This document shows positions 17,832 to 25,104 of a DNA stretch of 64,000 bases, piece after piece. The position numbers and the translations under genes are program-made. Under the pieces are notes generated by a model. It was not told where the DNA came from. It did not search any database and saw nothing but the letters and a program-made list of their open reading frames with translations. Numbering within the stretch: the stretch's first letter is position 1; each line of letters starts with the position of its first letter. The stretch is from Pseudophaeobacter sp965641885 (GTDB taxonomy: Bacteria; Pseudomonadota; Alphaproteobacteria; Rhodobacterales; Rhodobacteraceae), in the NCBI GenBank assembly GCA_965641885.1, contig OZ282574.1:3348001-3412000 (forward strand). The letters run 5' to 3'.

Positions 17832-17859
17832 ACAGCGCATGAGTTGCCCCATGCGCTGT
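17832..17859 (-). terminator. Intrinsic terminator between ctaE and SURF1
   Basis: On the minus strand a 10-bp stem (ACAGCGCATG / CATGCGCTGT, 8-base loop) is followed by TTTTTTGTTGCA. It sits 49 bases after the ctaE stop and 24 bases before the SURF1 start, so it should end or attenuate the cta transcript. Confidence 0.85.
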
Positions 17860-17907
17860 GCTTGATACGGAGTGTTTGCCGGTTTTGAAACCTTAAACAT
17901 GTATCGG

Positions 17908-18717
17908 TTACAGTCCGGCGGTGCCCCAGAGGTAGACCGCAAAGAACAGGAACAGCCAGACAACGTCCACAAAGTGCCAGTACCAGGCTGCCGCCTCAAA
18001 GCCGACGTGCTGCTCGGGGGTGAAATCACCCTTGATTGCACGGATCAGACAGACAGTCAGGAAGATGGTGCCCAGCAGAACGTGGAAGCCGTGGAAGCCG
18101 GTGGCCATGAAGAAGTTCGAATAGAACTCATCGCCGCCAAATTGCCAGCCTTCGTGCAGCAGATGCGCATATTCGTAGCCCTGCAGGAAGGTAAAGAAAA
18201 CGCCCAGAACGATACCAATCGACAGGCCCTGAATCAGCGCCTTGCGGTCATTGTTATGTACCAGCGCATGGTGCGCCCAGGTCACAGCACAGCCCGACAG
18301 CAGCAGAACCAGCGTGTTGATCAGCGGCAGATGAAAAGGATCTACCGCGTAGATCTCGGGCTTAGCATATTCGGTGCCGAAATATTCTTCCATTGGGTAG
18401 ATCGCGTGTTTGAAGAACGACCAGAACCAGGCAAAGAAGAACATCACTTCGGACATCACAAACAGGATGAACCCGTAGCGCAGCCCGATACGGACCACCA
18501 GAGTGTGATCGCCCTGACGTGCCTCGGTGACCATTTCGGACCACCAAGCATAGCTGACGTACAGCACCAGCACCAGGCCACCCCAGAACATCCAGGCTGT
18601 TATGCCCTGCATCCAGAAGACGGCTCCGAAGAGCATGATGAACCCACCGACAGCTGCCAGCAATGGCAGGATTGAAGGAGGCAGAATGTGAAAATCGTGA
18701 TTTTTAGCGTGCGCCAT
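17908..18717 (-). CDS. ctaE: Cytochrome c oxidase subunit III
   Basis: A 269-residue seven-helix membrane protein, the third core subunit of the aa3-type cytochrome c oxidase. Typical stretches are MAHAKNHDFHILPPSILPLL, FILFVMSEVMFFFAWFWSFF, the ATGFHGFHVLLGTIFLTVCL segment and the terminal WYWHFVDVVWLFLFFAVYLW. It lies 23 bases after ctaG in the ctaC-ctaB-ORF-ctaG-ctaE operon. Subunit I (ctaD) is not in this cluster, which is normal in this group. Confidence 0.97.
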   Translation of the reverse strand: MAHAKNHDFHILPPSILPLLAAVGGFIMLFGAVFWMQGITAWMFWGGLVLVLYVSYAWWSEMVTEARQGDHTLVVRIGLRYGFILFVMSEVMFFFAWFWSFFKHAIYPMEEYFGTEYAKPEIYAVDPFHLPLINTLVLLLSGCAVTWAHHALVHNNDRKALIQGLSIGIVLGVFFTFLQGYEYAHLLHEGWQFGGDEFYSNFFMATGFHGFHVLLGTIFLTVCLIRAIKGDFTPEQHVGFEAAAWYWHFVDVVWLFLFFAVYLWGTAGL

Positions 18718-18740
18718 TTAAGTGTCCCTCACCCATCGGC

Positions 18741-19328
18741 CTAATTCGTGGTAAGACCTGCCCCGGTGTTAGTCCCGGTATCGAGAGCGGCATAGCCCTC
18801 GGGCAGATCGATTTCATAAAACGTGTACGAAAGTGTGATCGTATGCACGAATTTTCCGTCCCGGTCGGTAACGATTTCCGGGTCGACAAAGAAGGTCACG
18901 GGCATTTCCACCCGCTCCCCCGGTTGCAGCACCTGCTCGGTAAAGCAGAAGCAGTCGATTTTTTCAAAGAACGCGCCTGCGGAATAGGGCGTCACATTGT
19001 ACGAAGCCTGCCCCGCGATGGGGCGGCTTGTTGGATTATAGGCCTCATAGAAGGCCAGACCAGTCTCCCCGATCTTGAGCTCCATCTCACGCTGCACCGG
19101 CTTGAACTCCCAGGCCATGCCGCGTTCTTTGGAGGCATCAAATCGTATCGTTATGGTCTCGTCCAGAACGGTGTCAGAACCCTTCGCCGCCACGCCCGTG
19201 ATGCCGCCGAACCCTGTTACCCGGCAGAACCAGTCGTAAAACGGCACCGAGGCCCAGGACAGCGCGCCCATGGTGAGGACAAGCGCCACCAGTTGGATAA
19301 CTGTTTTCTGGGGTCCTTTAAGGGCCAT
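18741..19328 (-). CDS. ctaG: Cytochrome c oxidase assembly protein CtaG (Cox11)
   Basis: A 195-residue membrane-anchored copper chaperone that delivers copper to the CuB site of subunit I. One N-terminal transmembrane helix (residues about 9-28, ending WASVPFYDWFCRVTGFGG) precedes a periplasmic domain with the copper-binding CFCFTEQ motif near residue 106 and VEMPVTFFVDPEI after it. Its start overlaps the stop of the 54-residue ORF by one base (TGATG), giving translational coupling. Confidence 0.95.
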   Translation of the reverse strand: MALKGPQKTVIQLVALVLTMGALSWASVPFYDWFCRVTGFGGITGVAAKGSDTVLDETITIRFDASKERGMAWEFKPVQREMELKIGETGLAFYEAYNPTSRPIAGQASYNVTPYSAGAFFEKIDCFCFTEQVLQPGERVEMPVTFFVDPEIVTDRDGKFVHTITLSYTFYEIDLPEGYAALDTGTNTGAGLTTN

Positions 19329-19492
19329 CAGTCCTGCTCACCCTGGGTTTGCGGAAACTGAAAGCCGTTTGATGTCACCTTGACGATGGTCAGGGCCAGC
19401 ACCAGCACCACAAAGCTGCCGAGCAACAGGGCGACGCCCATATTGCGGCCAAAGCGGCGTTTGTGCAGATCGTGTTCTTTGTTCAAAGCCAT
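19328..19492 (-). CDS. Small single-span membrane protein of the cta operon
   Basis: A 54-residue protein, MALNKEHDLHKRRFGRNMG then one hydrophobic helix (GVALLLGSFVVLVLALTIVKV) and a short polar tail. A small unassigned ORF is commonly found between ctaB and ctaG in related bacteria. The start is ATG 19492, one base after the ctaB stop, and the stop overlaps ctaG. That tight packing and the membrane helix suggest a role in oxidase assembly, but I know of no established function for it. Confidence 0.85.
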   Translation of the reverse strand: MALNKEHDLHKRRFGRNMGVALLLGSFVVLVLALTIVKVTSNGFQFPQTQGEQD

Positions 19493-19493
19493 G

Positions 19494-20435
19494 TTACCAG
19501 CCTCCAAGCCCATAGGGTTTCAGCAGTGCTTCCAAAAGAATCGCACCAAAGTGCAGGAACAGGTAGAGCAGAGACAGCTTAAAGAAACTGCGTTCTGCCT
19601 TGAAGTTGTCTTCTTCAGAGTCGTCTTCATTGCGGCCAAAGATCTTCCAGGCGCCCAGCAGGAACAAAGCGTTCATCACGACGGCAACGGCCAGATAGAT
19701 CGGACCGCCAATACCTGAAAAGGCGGTGCCAATCGCCAGAACAGCCAGCAAAACGGTATAGGCCAGGATATGCACCCGCGTGGCACGGCGGCCATGGGTC
19801 ACGGTCAGCATCGGCACGCCCGCATCATCGTAGTCAGAGCGCATGAACAGCGCCAGCGCCCAGAAATGCGGCGGTGTCCACATAAAGGTCAAAGCAAACA
19901 TCAGCCAGGGCTCAACCGACATGGTGCCGGTGGCCGCGATCCAGCCAATCACTGGCGGGAAGGCACCGGCAGCGCCACCGATCACGATGTTCTGCGGCGT
20001 CGCCCGCTTCAGCCACATGGTATAGACCACCACATAAAAGAAGATGGTAAAGGCCAGAAAGGCCCCCGCCAGCACATTGGTCGCCAGCGCCAGCATGATC
20101 ACAGACAGGCCCGAAAGCGCCAGACCAAGGCTCAGCGCTTCGCCTGCCTCGACCTTACCGGCCGGGATGGGGCGGGATTTGGTGCGCTTCATCACCTGAT
20201 CAATGTCTGCGTCCCACCACATGTTCAGCGCGCCCGAGGCGCCACCGCCGATGGCGATGAACAGCACGGCACAAAAGCCAATGACAGGATGCACGCCAAC
20301 AGGCGCGGCCAAGAGACCGACAAAGGCGGTAAAGACCACCAGTGACATGACCCGCGGCTTCAGCAGGGCGAAATAGTCGCCAAAGCTGGCCTCATCCTCA
20401 CGGATTGTGCTGGCATTGATGCTTGCGTCGCTCAT
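19494..20435 (-). CDS. ctaB: Protoheme IX farnesyltransferase (heme O synthase)
   Basis: A 313-residue polytopic UbiA-family prenyltransferase that adds farnesyl to heme b, making heme o for aa3 oxidase. The Asp-rich substrate motif is NMWWDADIDQVMKRTKSRP, followed by IPAGKVEAGEALSLGLALS. A second family region is FMWTPPHFWALALFMRSDYD. About eight to nine hydrophobic helices are visible. It lies 106 bases after ctaC in the cta operon. Confidence 0.97.
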   Translation of the reverse strand: MSDASINASTIREDEASFGDYFALLKPRVMSLVVFTAFVGLLAAPVGVHPVIGFCAVLFIAIGGGASGALNMWWDADIDQVMKRTKSRPIPAGKVEAGEALSLGLALSGLSVIMLALATNVLAGAFLAFTIFFYVVVYTMWLKRATPQNIVIGGAAGAFPPVIGWIAATGTMSVEPWLMFALTFMWTPPHFWALALFMRSDYDDAGVPMLTVTHGRRATRVHILAYTVLLAVLAIGTAFSGIGGPIYLAVAVVMNALFLLGAWKIFGRNEDDSEEDNFKAERSFFKLSLLYLFLHFGAILLEALLKPYGLGGW

Positions 20436-20541
20436 CGTTGACCCTTTTGCAGACCAGTGATGCGCAGATCTCTGCGCATCCCAATTAGTTCAGCCCCCGC
20501 CCGCAGCACGTGCCGGGGCGAGAGGTTTCGAAAGGTCGATC

Positions 20542-21456
20542 TCAGTTGGAAGCAACCTGATAGGACTGTGGCAGACCGGCATATTCGTCGATCGCGCCTT
20601 TCAGCCATGCTTCATAGGCCTCTTCGCTGACCACTTTGACGGTGATCGGCATATAGGCGTGCTCTTTACCACAGAGCTCAGAACACTGGCCAAAATAAAT
20701 GCCTTCTTTTTCAGCCGTGAACCACAGCTGGGCAAGACGGCCGGGAACCGCATCCTGCTTCACGCCAAAGGCGGGAATGGTCCAGGCGTGGATCACATCC
20801 GCGCCCGTTACCTGCATCACGATGACCTTGTTGACCGGGATCACAATAGCTGTGTCCGTCGCCAGCAGGAATTCATCTTCGTTGTAGCCCGCTTCAACCA
20901 GCTTGGCGCGCATGGCGTCATCCAGAACAAACGGGGTCACATCCGCATCTGCGGCACGGGTGCTTTCATCCGTAGTGGCCGCATTGCCGATCATATAGCT
21001 GTCAAAGCCAAAGCCATGGTCAACATACTCATAGCCCCAGTACCACTGGTAGCCCGTCACCTTGATCGTAATGTCGCCTTCGGGAATTTCCTGCTGCCGG
21101 AACAGTTCGGGCAGCGAGAAGGAGCCGATGAAGACCAGAATCAGGATCGGGATCAGCGTCCAGGCGATCTCGATGGTGGTATGGTGGGTGAAACTGGCCG
21201 GGTTTGGATTGGCGCGGCTGTTGAAACGCACGATGGCGTAGAGCATCAAACCGGCAACAAACACGCAGGTCACCGTGATGATTATCAGAATCATCCAGTC
21301 CAGTTTGTGAATGCCTTCCGCCAATTGGGTCGCCGCCGGCTGAAAACCAAGGTTGCCGTCTGTAGGCTTACCAATGGTTTCCAGACCTTCTTGCGCCATG
21401 GCTGGAAGACTGGAAAGGCCAGCAAAAAGGCCCGAAAGCATCAAAGCATTCTTCAT
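20542..21456 (-). CDS. ctaC: Cytochrome c oxidase subunit II
   Basis: A 304-residue precursor. A signal peptide (MKNALMLSGLFAGLSSLPAMA) is followed by two transmembrane helices (about 50-72 and 93-115) and a periplasmic cupredoxin domain. The CuA ligands are present: His in VIHAWTIPAFGVKQDAVPG and the CSELCGKEHAYM loop with two Cys, Glu, His and Met. The aromatic patch GYQWYWGYEYVDHGFGFDSY for electron entry is intact. It is the first gene of the cta operon, divergent from tldD. Confidence 0.97.
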   Translation of the reverse strand: MKNALMLSGLFAGLSSLPAMAQEGLETIGKPTDGNLGFQPAATQLAEGIHKLDWMILIIITVTCVFVAGLMLYAIVRFNSRANPNPASFTHHTTIEIAWTLIPILILVFIGSFSLPELFRQQEIPEGDITIKVTGYQWYWGYEYVDHGFGFDSYMIGNAATTDESTRAADADVTPFVLDDAMRAKLVEAGYNEDEFLLATDTAIVIPVNKVIVMQVTGADVIHAWTIPAFGVKQDAVPGRLAQLWFTAEKEGIYFGQCSELCGKEHAYMPITVKVVSEEAYEAWLKGAIDEYAGLPQSYQVASN

Positions 21457-21619
21457 ATCATGTCCTGATCGTTATTGATCGCGTTATTCTTACAGCCGAT
21501 TACCCCTCGTGGAACATTGATTCCACAAAAGGCGTTCGAACCCGTTGTCTTTGACGCTGCTTAAAATCATATTCACGCGTACAGATAAAGAGGCAGGCAA
21601 GCGTCAAAGCGTCGCTTTC

Positions 21620-21633
21620 TTGATTTAAATCAA
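21620..21633. promoter_or_regulatory. FNR/FnrL-type binding site
   Basis: TTGATTTAAATCAA is a perfect 14-base palindrome matching the FNR/FnrL consensus TTGAT-N4-ATCAA. It lies 164 bases upstream of ctaC (minus strand) and 20 bases upstream of the tldD ATG. FnrL is the oxygen-sensing regulator of respiratory genes in Rhodobacteraceae. Oxygen control of the aa3 oxidase operon is the obvious reading; it overlaps the tldD leader, so tldD could be blocked too. Confidence 0.7.
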
Positions 21634-21653
21634 AAAAACTCGAGGTCCGTGAC

Positions 21654-23075
21654 ATGGAAAACTCAGCCTTTCGACCCTTTGAAACGCTCCTCCCCGAGGA
21701 TGAGGCCCTGCCCATTCTGCGTGAGACCCTTGCCGGAGCCGAAGATGGTGAGGTTTTTGCCGAGCGCCGCAAGTCCGAAGCCCTGGTGTTTGATGATGGC
21801 CGCCTGCGTAGTGCCAGTTATGATGCTTCCGAAGGATTTGGCCTGCGCGCGGTGAACGGTGAGGTGGCCGGCTATGCGCATTCCACCGAGGTTTCGATTG
21901 CCGCCCTCAAACGTGCCTCTGAGACCGCGCGTCTGGCAGTAGGGGCCGGGGGCGGCACATACGCCGATGCCCCCAGGGCGACCAATGTAAAGCTTTACAC
22001 AGATTCTGACCCGATCAGCGCCCAGCCCTTCCCGGTCAAAATCGAAACCCTGCGCGAAATAGACGCCTTTGTACGGGATCTGGACAAACGGGTGGTGCAG
22101 GTCTCGGCCTCGATTGCCGCCTCGTTGCAAGAAATCGAAATCCTGCGCGCCGATGGGGTGCGGGTGCGCGATACCCGCCCCATGACCCGACTGAATATCT
22201 CGGTGATCGTAGAGCAGGACGGACGGCGCGAAAGCGGCTCGGCCGGGGGCGGCGGCCGTGTTGGCCTGGATGGGCTGATCAATCCGGTCTCCTGGCAGGC
22301 CAAAGCCAATGAGGCGCTGCGGGTCGCACTGGTCAATCTAGAGGCAGTTCCGGCCCCCGCCGGCCCCATGGAAGTGGTGCTTGGACCTGGATGGCCCGGA
22401 ATTTTGCTGCACGAAGCCATTGGCCACGGGTTGGAGGGCGATTTCAACCGCAAGGGCAGCTCGGCTTTTGCCGGGCTCATGGGGCAACGCATTGCGGCCC
22501 CCGGCGTCACCATTTTGGACGATGGCACCATTGCCGACCGGCGTGGCTCCATCACCATTGATGACGAGGGCACGCCCTCGCAAAAGAATACGCTGATCGA
22601 GGATGGTATCCTCGTCGGCTTTATGCAGGATCGCCAGAATGCGCGCCTCATGGGGGTTGCGCCCACCGGCAATGGGCGGCGTCAAAGCTATGCCCACGCG
22701 CCGATGCCACGGATGACCAACACCTATATGCTGGGCGGCGACAGTAACCCTGCCGATCTGGTGGCTGGCATCAAAGACGGCATCTGGGCCGTCGGCTTTG
22801 GCGGCGGGCAGGTTGACATCACCAATGGCAAATTCGTCTTTTCCTGCACCGAGGCCTACCGGGTCGTCAACGGCAAGGTCGGAGCCCCGGTCAAAGGCGC
22901 CACGCTGATTGGCGATGGCGCCACGGCGCTGAAACAGATTCGCGCGCTCGGCAATGATATGGAGCTGGATCCCGGCATGGGCAATTGCGGCAAAGCCGGG
23001 CAATGGGTGCCCGTCGGCGTCGGCCAGCCCAGCGTTCTTATGGATGGGCTGACGGTTGGAGGCTCTGCAACCTGA
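21654..23075 (+). CDS. tldD: TldD family metalloprotease
   Basis: A 473-residue PmbA/TldD-family protein. The HExxxH zinc motif is in LLHEAIGHGLEGDFNRKG near residue 257; GSAGGGGRVGLDGL, IADRRGSITIDDEGTPSQ and the C-terminal LIGDGATALKQIRALGNDME are typical of TldD. With TldE it degrades unfolded or modified peptides and is needed to process microcin B17 and degrade CcdA in E. coli. The tldE/pmbA partner is not in the window. The ATG at 21654 has a weak GAGGTC ribosome site. Confidence 0.94.
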   Translation: MENSAFRPFETLLPEDEALPILRETLAGAEDGEVFAERRKSEALVFDDGRLRSASYDASEGFGLRAVNGEVAGYAHSTEVSIAALKRASETARLAVGAGGGTYADAPRATNVKLYTDSDPISAQPFPVKIETLREIDAFVRDLDKRVVQVSASIAASLQEIEILRADGVRVRDTRPMTRLNISVIVEQDGRRESGSAGGGGRVGLDGLINPVSWQAKANEALRVALVNLEAVPAPAGPMEVVLGPGWPGILLHEAIGHGLEGDFNRKGSSAFAGLMGQRIAAPGVTILDDGTIADRRGSITIDDEGTPSQKNTLIEDGILVGFMQDRQNARLMGVAPTGNGRRQSYAHAPMPRMTNTYMLGGDSNPADLVAGIKDGIWAVGFGGGQVDITNGKFVFSCTEAYRVVNGKVGAPVKGATLIGDGATALKQIRALGNDMELDPGMGNCGKAGQWVPVGVGQPSVLMDGLTVGGSAT

Positions 23076-23171
23076 GTCGCAAGAGCAGTGATGGCCTGAG
23101 GCAGTAACCGAAGTCCAAAAAGATACCGAAAAAATATCACAAAATACTAACTTTACGCGCATCACGCAGCG

Positions 23172-23200
23172 AAAAACGCGGCTCAAATGGCCGCGTTTTT
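23172..23200 (+). terminator. Intrinsic terminator after tldD
   Basis: An 11-bp perfect stem (AAAAACGCGGC / GCCGCGTTTTT) closes a 7-base loop and runs into further T residues, about 100 bases after the tldD stop. The remaining bases of the 314-base gap before dprA hold only an AT-rich leader and a CAGGAG ribosome site at about 23372. Confidence 0.9.
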
Positions 23201-23389
23201 TGCTTCTTTTGCGGGCTTTCTCTGCCGAAACAGGGCAGGATACCCAGCGTAGCGCATCTGTTTACTGTTAATTTTCAATGTGCTGCCAGGAATTTTCGAA
23301 TTTGGCAAAAACCTTGTCTTCTTTGTCGAAAATCTTCGGAGAATTTGCATCCATTCATCACCTGTTAACCGGTTCAGGAGTATTCCTAT

Positions 23390-24748
23390 ATGTGCAAACA
23401 GGCGGAGCCACGGATGACCAGGGAAGCACATTCTTCCACTCACCCCCCACTCCCACCCACCACGGAAGATTCTTGGTTCTCAAGGCTTCGTCTGTTGCGT
23501 TCACGGCGAATAGGCCCGGTGAGCTTTCACCGCCTGATCGCCGAATATGGCTCAGCGCAGAATGCGCTGGAAGCGTTGCCAAAAATGGCAAACTCCGCCG
23601 GCGTGTCCGGATATAAAATGTATCCGGAAAGCGCGGTCATCGCCGAAGTAAAAGCCGCAAAAGCCGCCAAAGCGCGGCTTTTGTGCTTTGATGACCCTCT
23701 CTATCCTGCCAGCCTGGCTGTGTTGAGCACAGCACCACCGCTGCTCTGGGCAATTGGCGAGCAGGAGCTGCTGGCGCGTCCGATGATCGCGATCGTCGGC
23801 GCCCGCAATGCCTCGTCTCTTGGCACCCGCATGGCGCGCAGTCTGGCCGCCGATCTGGGGGCGGCGGGCTATACGGTTGTCTCGGGTCTGGCACGCGGCG
23901 TGGATACCGCCGCCCATCTGGCCACGCTGAAAACGGGCACAATCGCGGTGATGGCGGGCGGCTGTGATATGATCTACCCGCCGGAAAACACCTCGCTTGC
24001 AGAAAACATCGCCTCCAAAGGCTTGCTGCTTTCCGAAGCCCCCATGGGCCAGTCTCCGCAGGCGCGTCACTTCCCCAAGCGCAATCGCATCATTGCCGGT
24101 CTGGCCCAGGCGGTTGTCGTGGTGGAAGCAGCCGGGCGCTCGGGCAGCCTGATCACGGCCCGCGAGGCGCTGGATCTGGGACGCGACGTACTGGCGGTTC
24201 CTGGGCACCCCTTTGATGCGCGTGCCTTTGGCTGCAATGCCCTGATACGCGATGGCGCGGTGCTGGTGCGAAACGCCGAAGACATTATTGCCGCCCTGCC
24301 CCCACGAGACGATCTCCTCTTTACAGACTCCCTCCATACGGGCTCCCTCCATCTCGCGCGCTCAAAGGCAGGCCACCCCAAAGCCGCCTCTGTTCAGCAA
24401 CAGACCGATCAACAACGGCCCGCGTCCGCGCCCCCAGTGGAACAAAAACAACTGGAACAGACTGTTGCCCTGCCCACTCTCAGCGATCACGGCGATTTTG
24501 GTCCGCAGATGGATCTGCCACCGCCGCCGCCAGAGCGGCGCAGCCTGCAAGAGACCTCAGCTCTGCATCAGCAGATCCTTGCACGATTGGGCCCTAGCCC
24601 TACGGCCTCGGACCTGCTCATGCGCGAACTTAACGTCCCGGCGCAGGCCTTTTCCCCGGTCATCACCGAACTGGAGCTTGATGGAGAAATTGACCGTTTC
24701 CCCGGCGGCTTACTGGCCCGAAACTGCGACAAGGATGCGTCCGAGTGA
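23390..24748 (+). CDS. dprA: DNA processing protein DprA
   Basis: A 452-residue protein that binds incoming single-stranded DNA and loads RecA during natural transformation. The order is an N-terminal SAM-like region (WFSRLRLLRSRRIGPVSFHR), then the Rossmann-fold DprA domain with IAIVGARNASSLGTRMARSL, SGLARGVDTAAHLATLKTGT and RNRIIAGLAQAVVVVEAAG. A Pro/Gln-rich linker (about 315-380) leads to the winged-helix DprA_WH domain (LGPSPTASDLLMRELNVPAQ). CAGGAG nine bases before the ATG at 23390 supports that start over Met9. Confidence 0.95.
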   Translation: MCKQAEPRMTREAHSSTHPPLPPTTEDSWFSRLRLLRSRRIGPVSFHRLIAEYGSAQNALEALPKMANSAGVSGYKMYPESAVIAEVKAAKAAKARLLCFDDPLYPASLAVLSTAPPLLWAIGEQELLARPMIAIVGARNASSLGTRMARSLAADLGAAGYTVVSGLARGVDTAAHLATLKTGTIAVMAGGCDMIYPPENTSLAENIASKGLLLSEAPMGQSPQARHFPKRNRIIAGLAQAVVVVEAAGRSGSLITAREALDLGRDVLAVPGHPFDARAFGCNALIRDGAVLVRNAEDIIAALPPRDDLLFTDSLHTGSLHLARSKAGHPKAASVQQQTDQQRPASAPPVEQKQLEQTVALPTLSDHGDFGPQMDLPPPPPERRSLQETSALHQQILARLGPSPTASDLLMRELNVPAQAFSPVITELELDGEIDRFPGGLLARNCDKDASE

Positions 24749-25104
24749 CCAAAATGAAGGAACTGTGTGTTGCCGCATCACCGGATATAAACCCGCCTGC
24801 CCTCAGTATATTGCCCGCGCCCCGTGCCGCATATTTTCGATAAGACCAGGCAGGGCGCACCGTTGGGCGTCGCGATTTTCGCGCTACATTCGGGCGACAT
24901 CCGGGGTGCAGGCGCGGCACAGGCCCGGTACAGGTCCGGTACAGGCACCCCCCATATTCCTGCCCATTTCATACCGAAGCCCCCGCAAAAAAGGTGTTGC
25001 AATTCCTGCATGCATTGCGCTCGGATTGACATTCTCCCCTTGCGCCGCTGATCTTGCCCAGCCATAGAACGCGCGTTAGAGCACATAAGAGGCCACAGAA
25101 TTAC
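24749..25104. other. Intergenic region between dprA and topA
   Basis: A 356-base gap with no supportable gene. It has a short direct repeat, CCGGTACAGG at 24925-24934 and again at 24936-24945, within a run of 'ggcacagg'-like words. The topA promoter should be in the last 100 bases; a TTGACA-like word (TTGACATT) occurs at about 25025. Confidence 0.5.
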
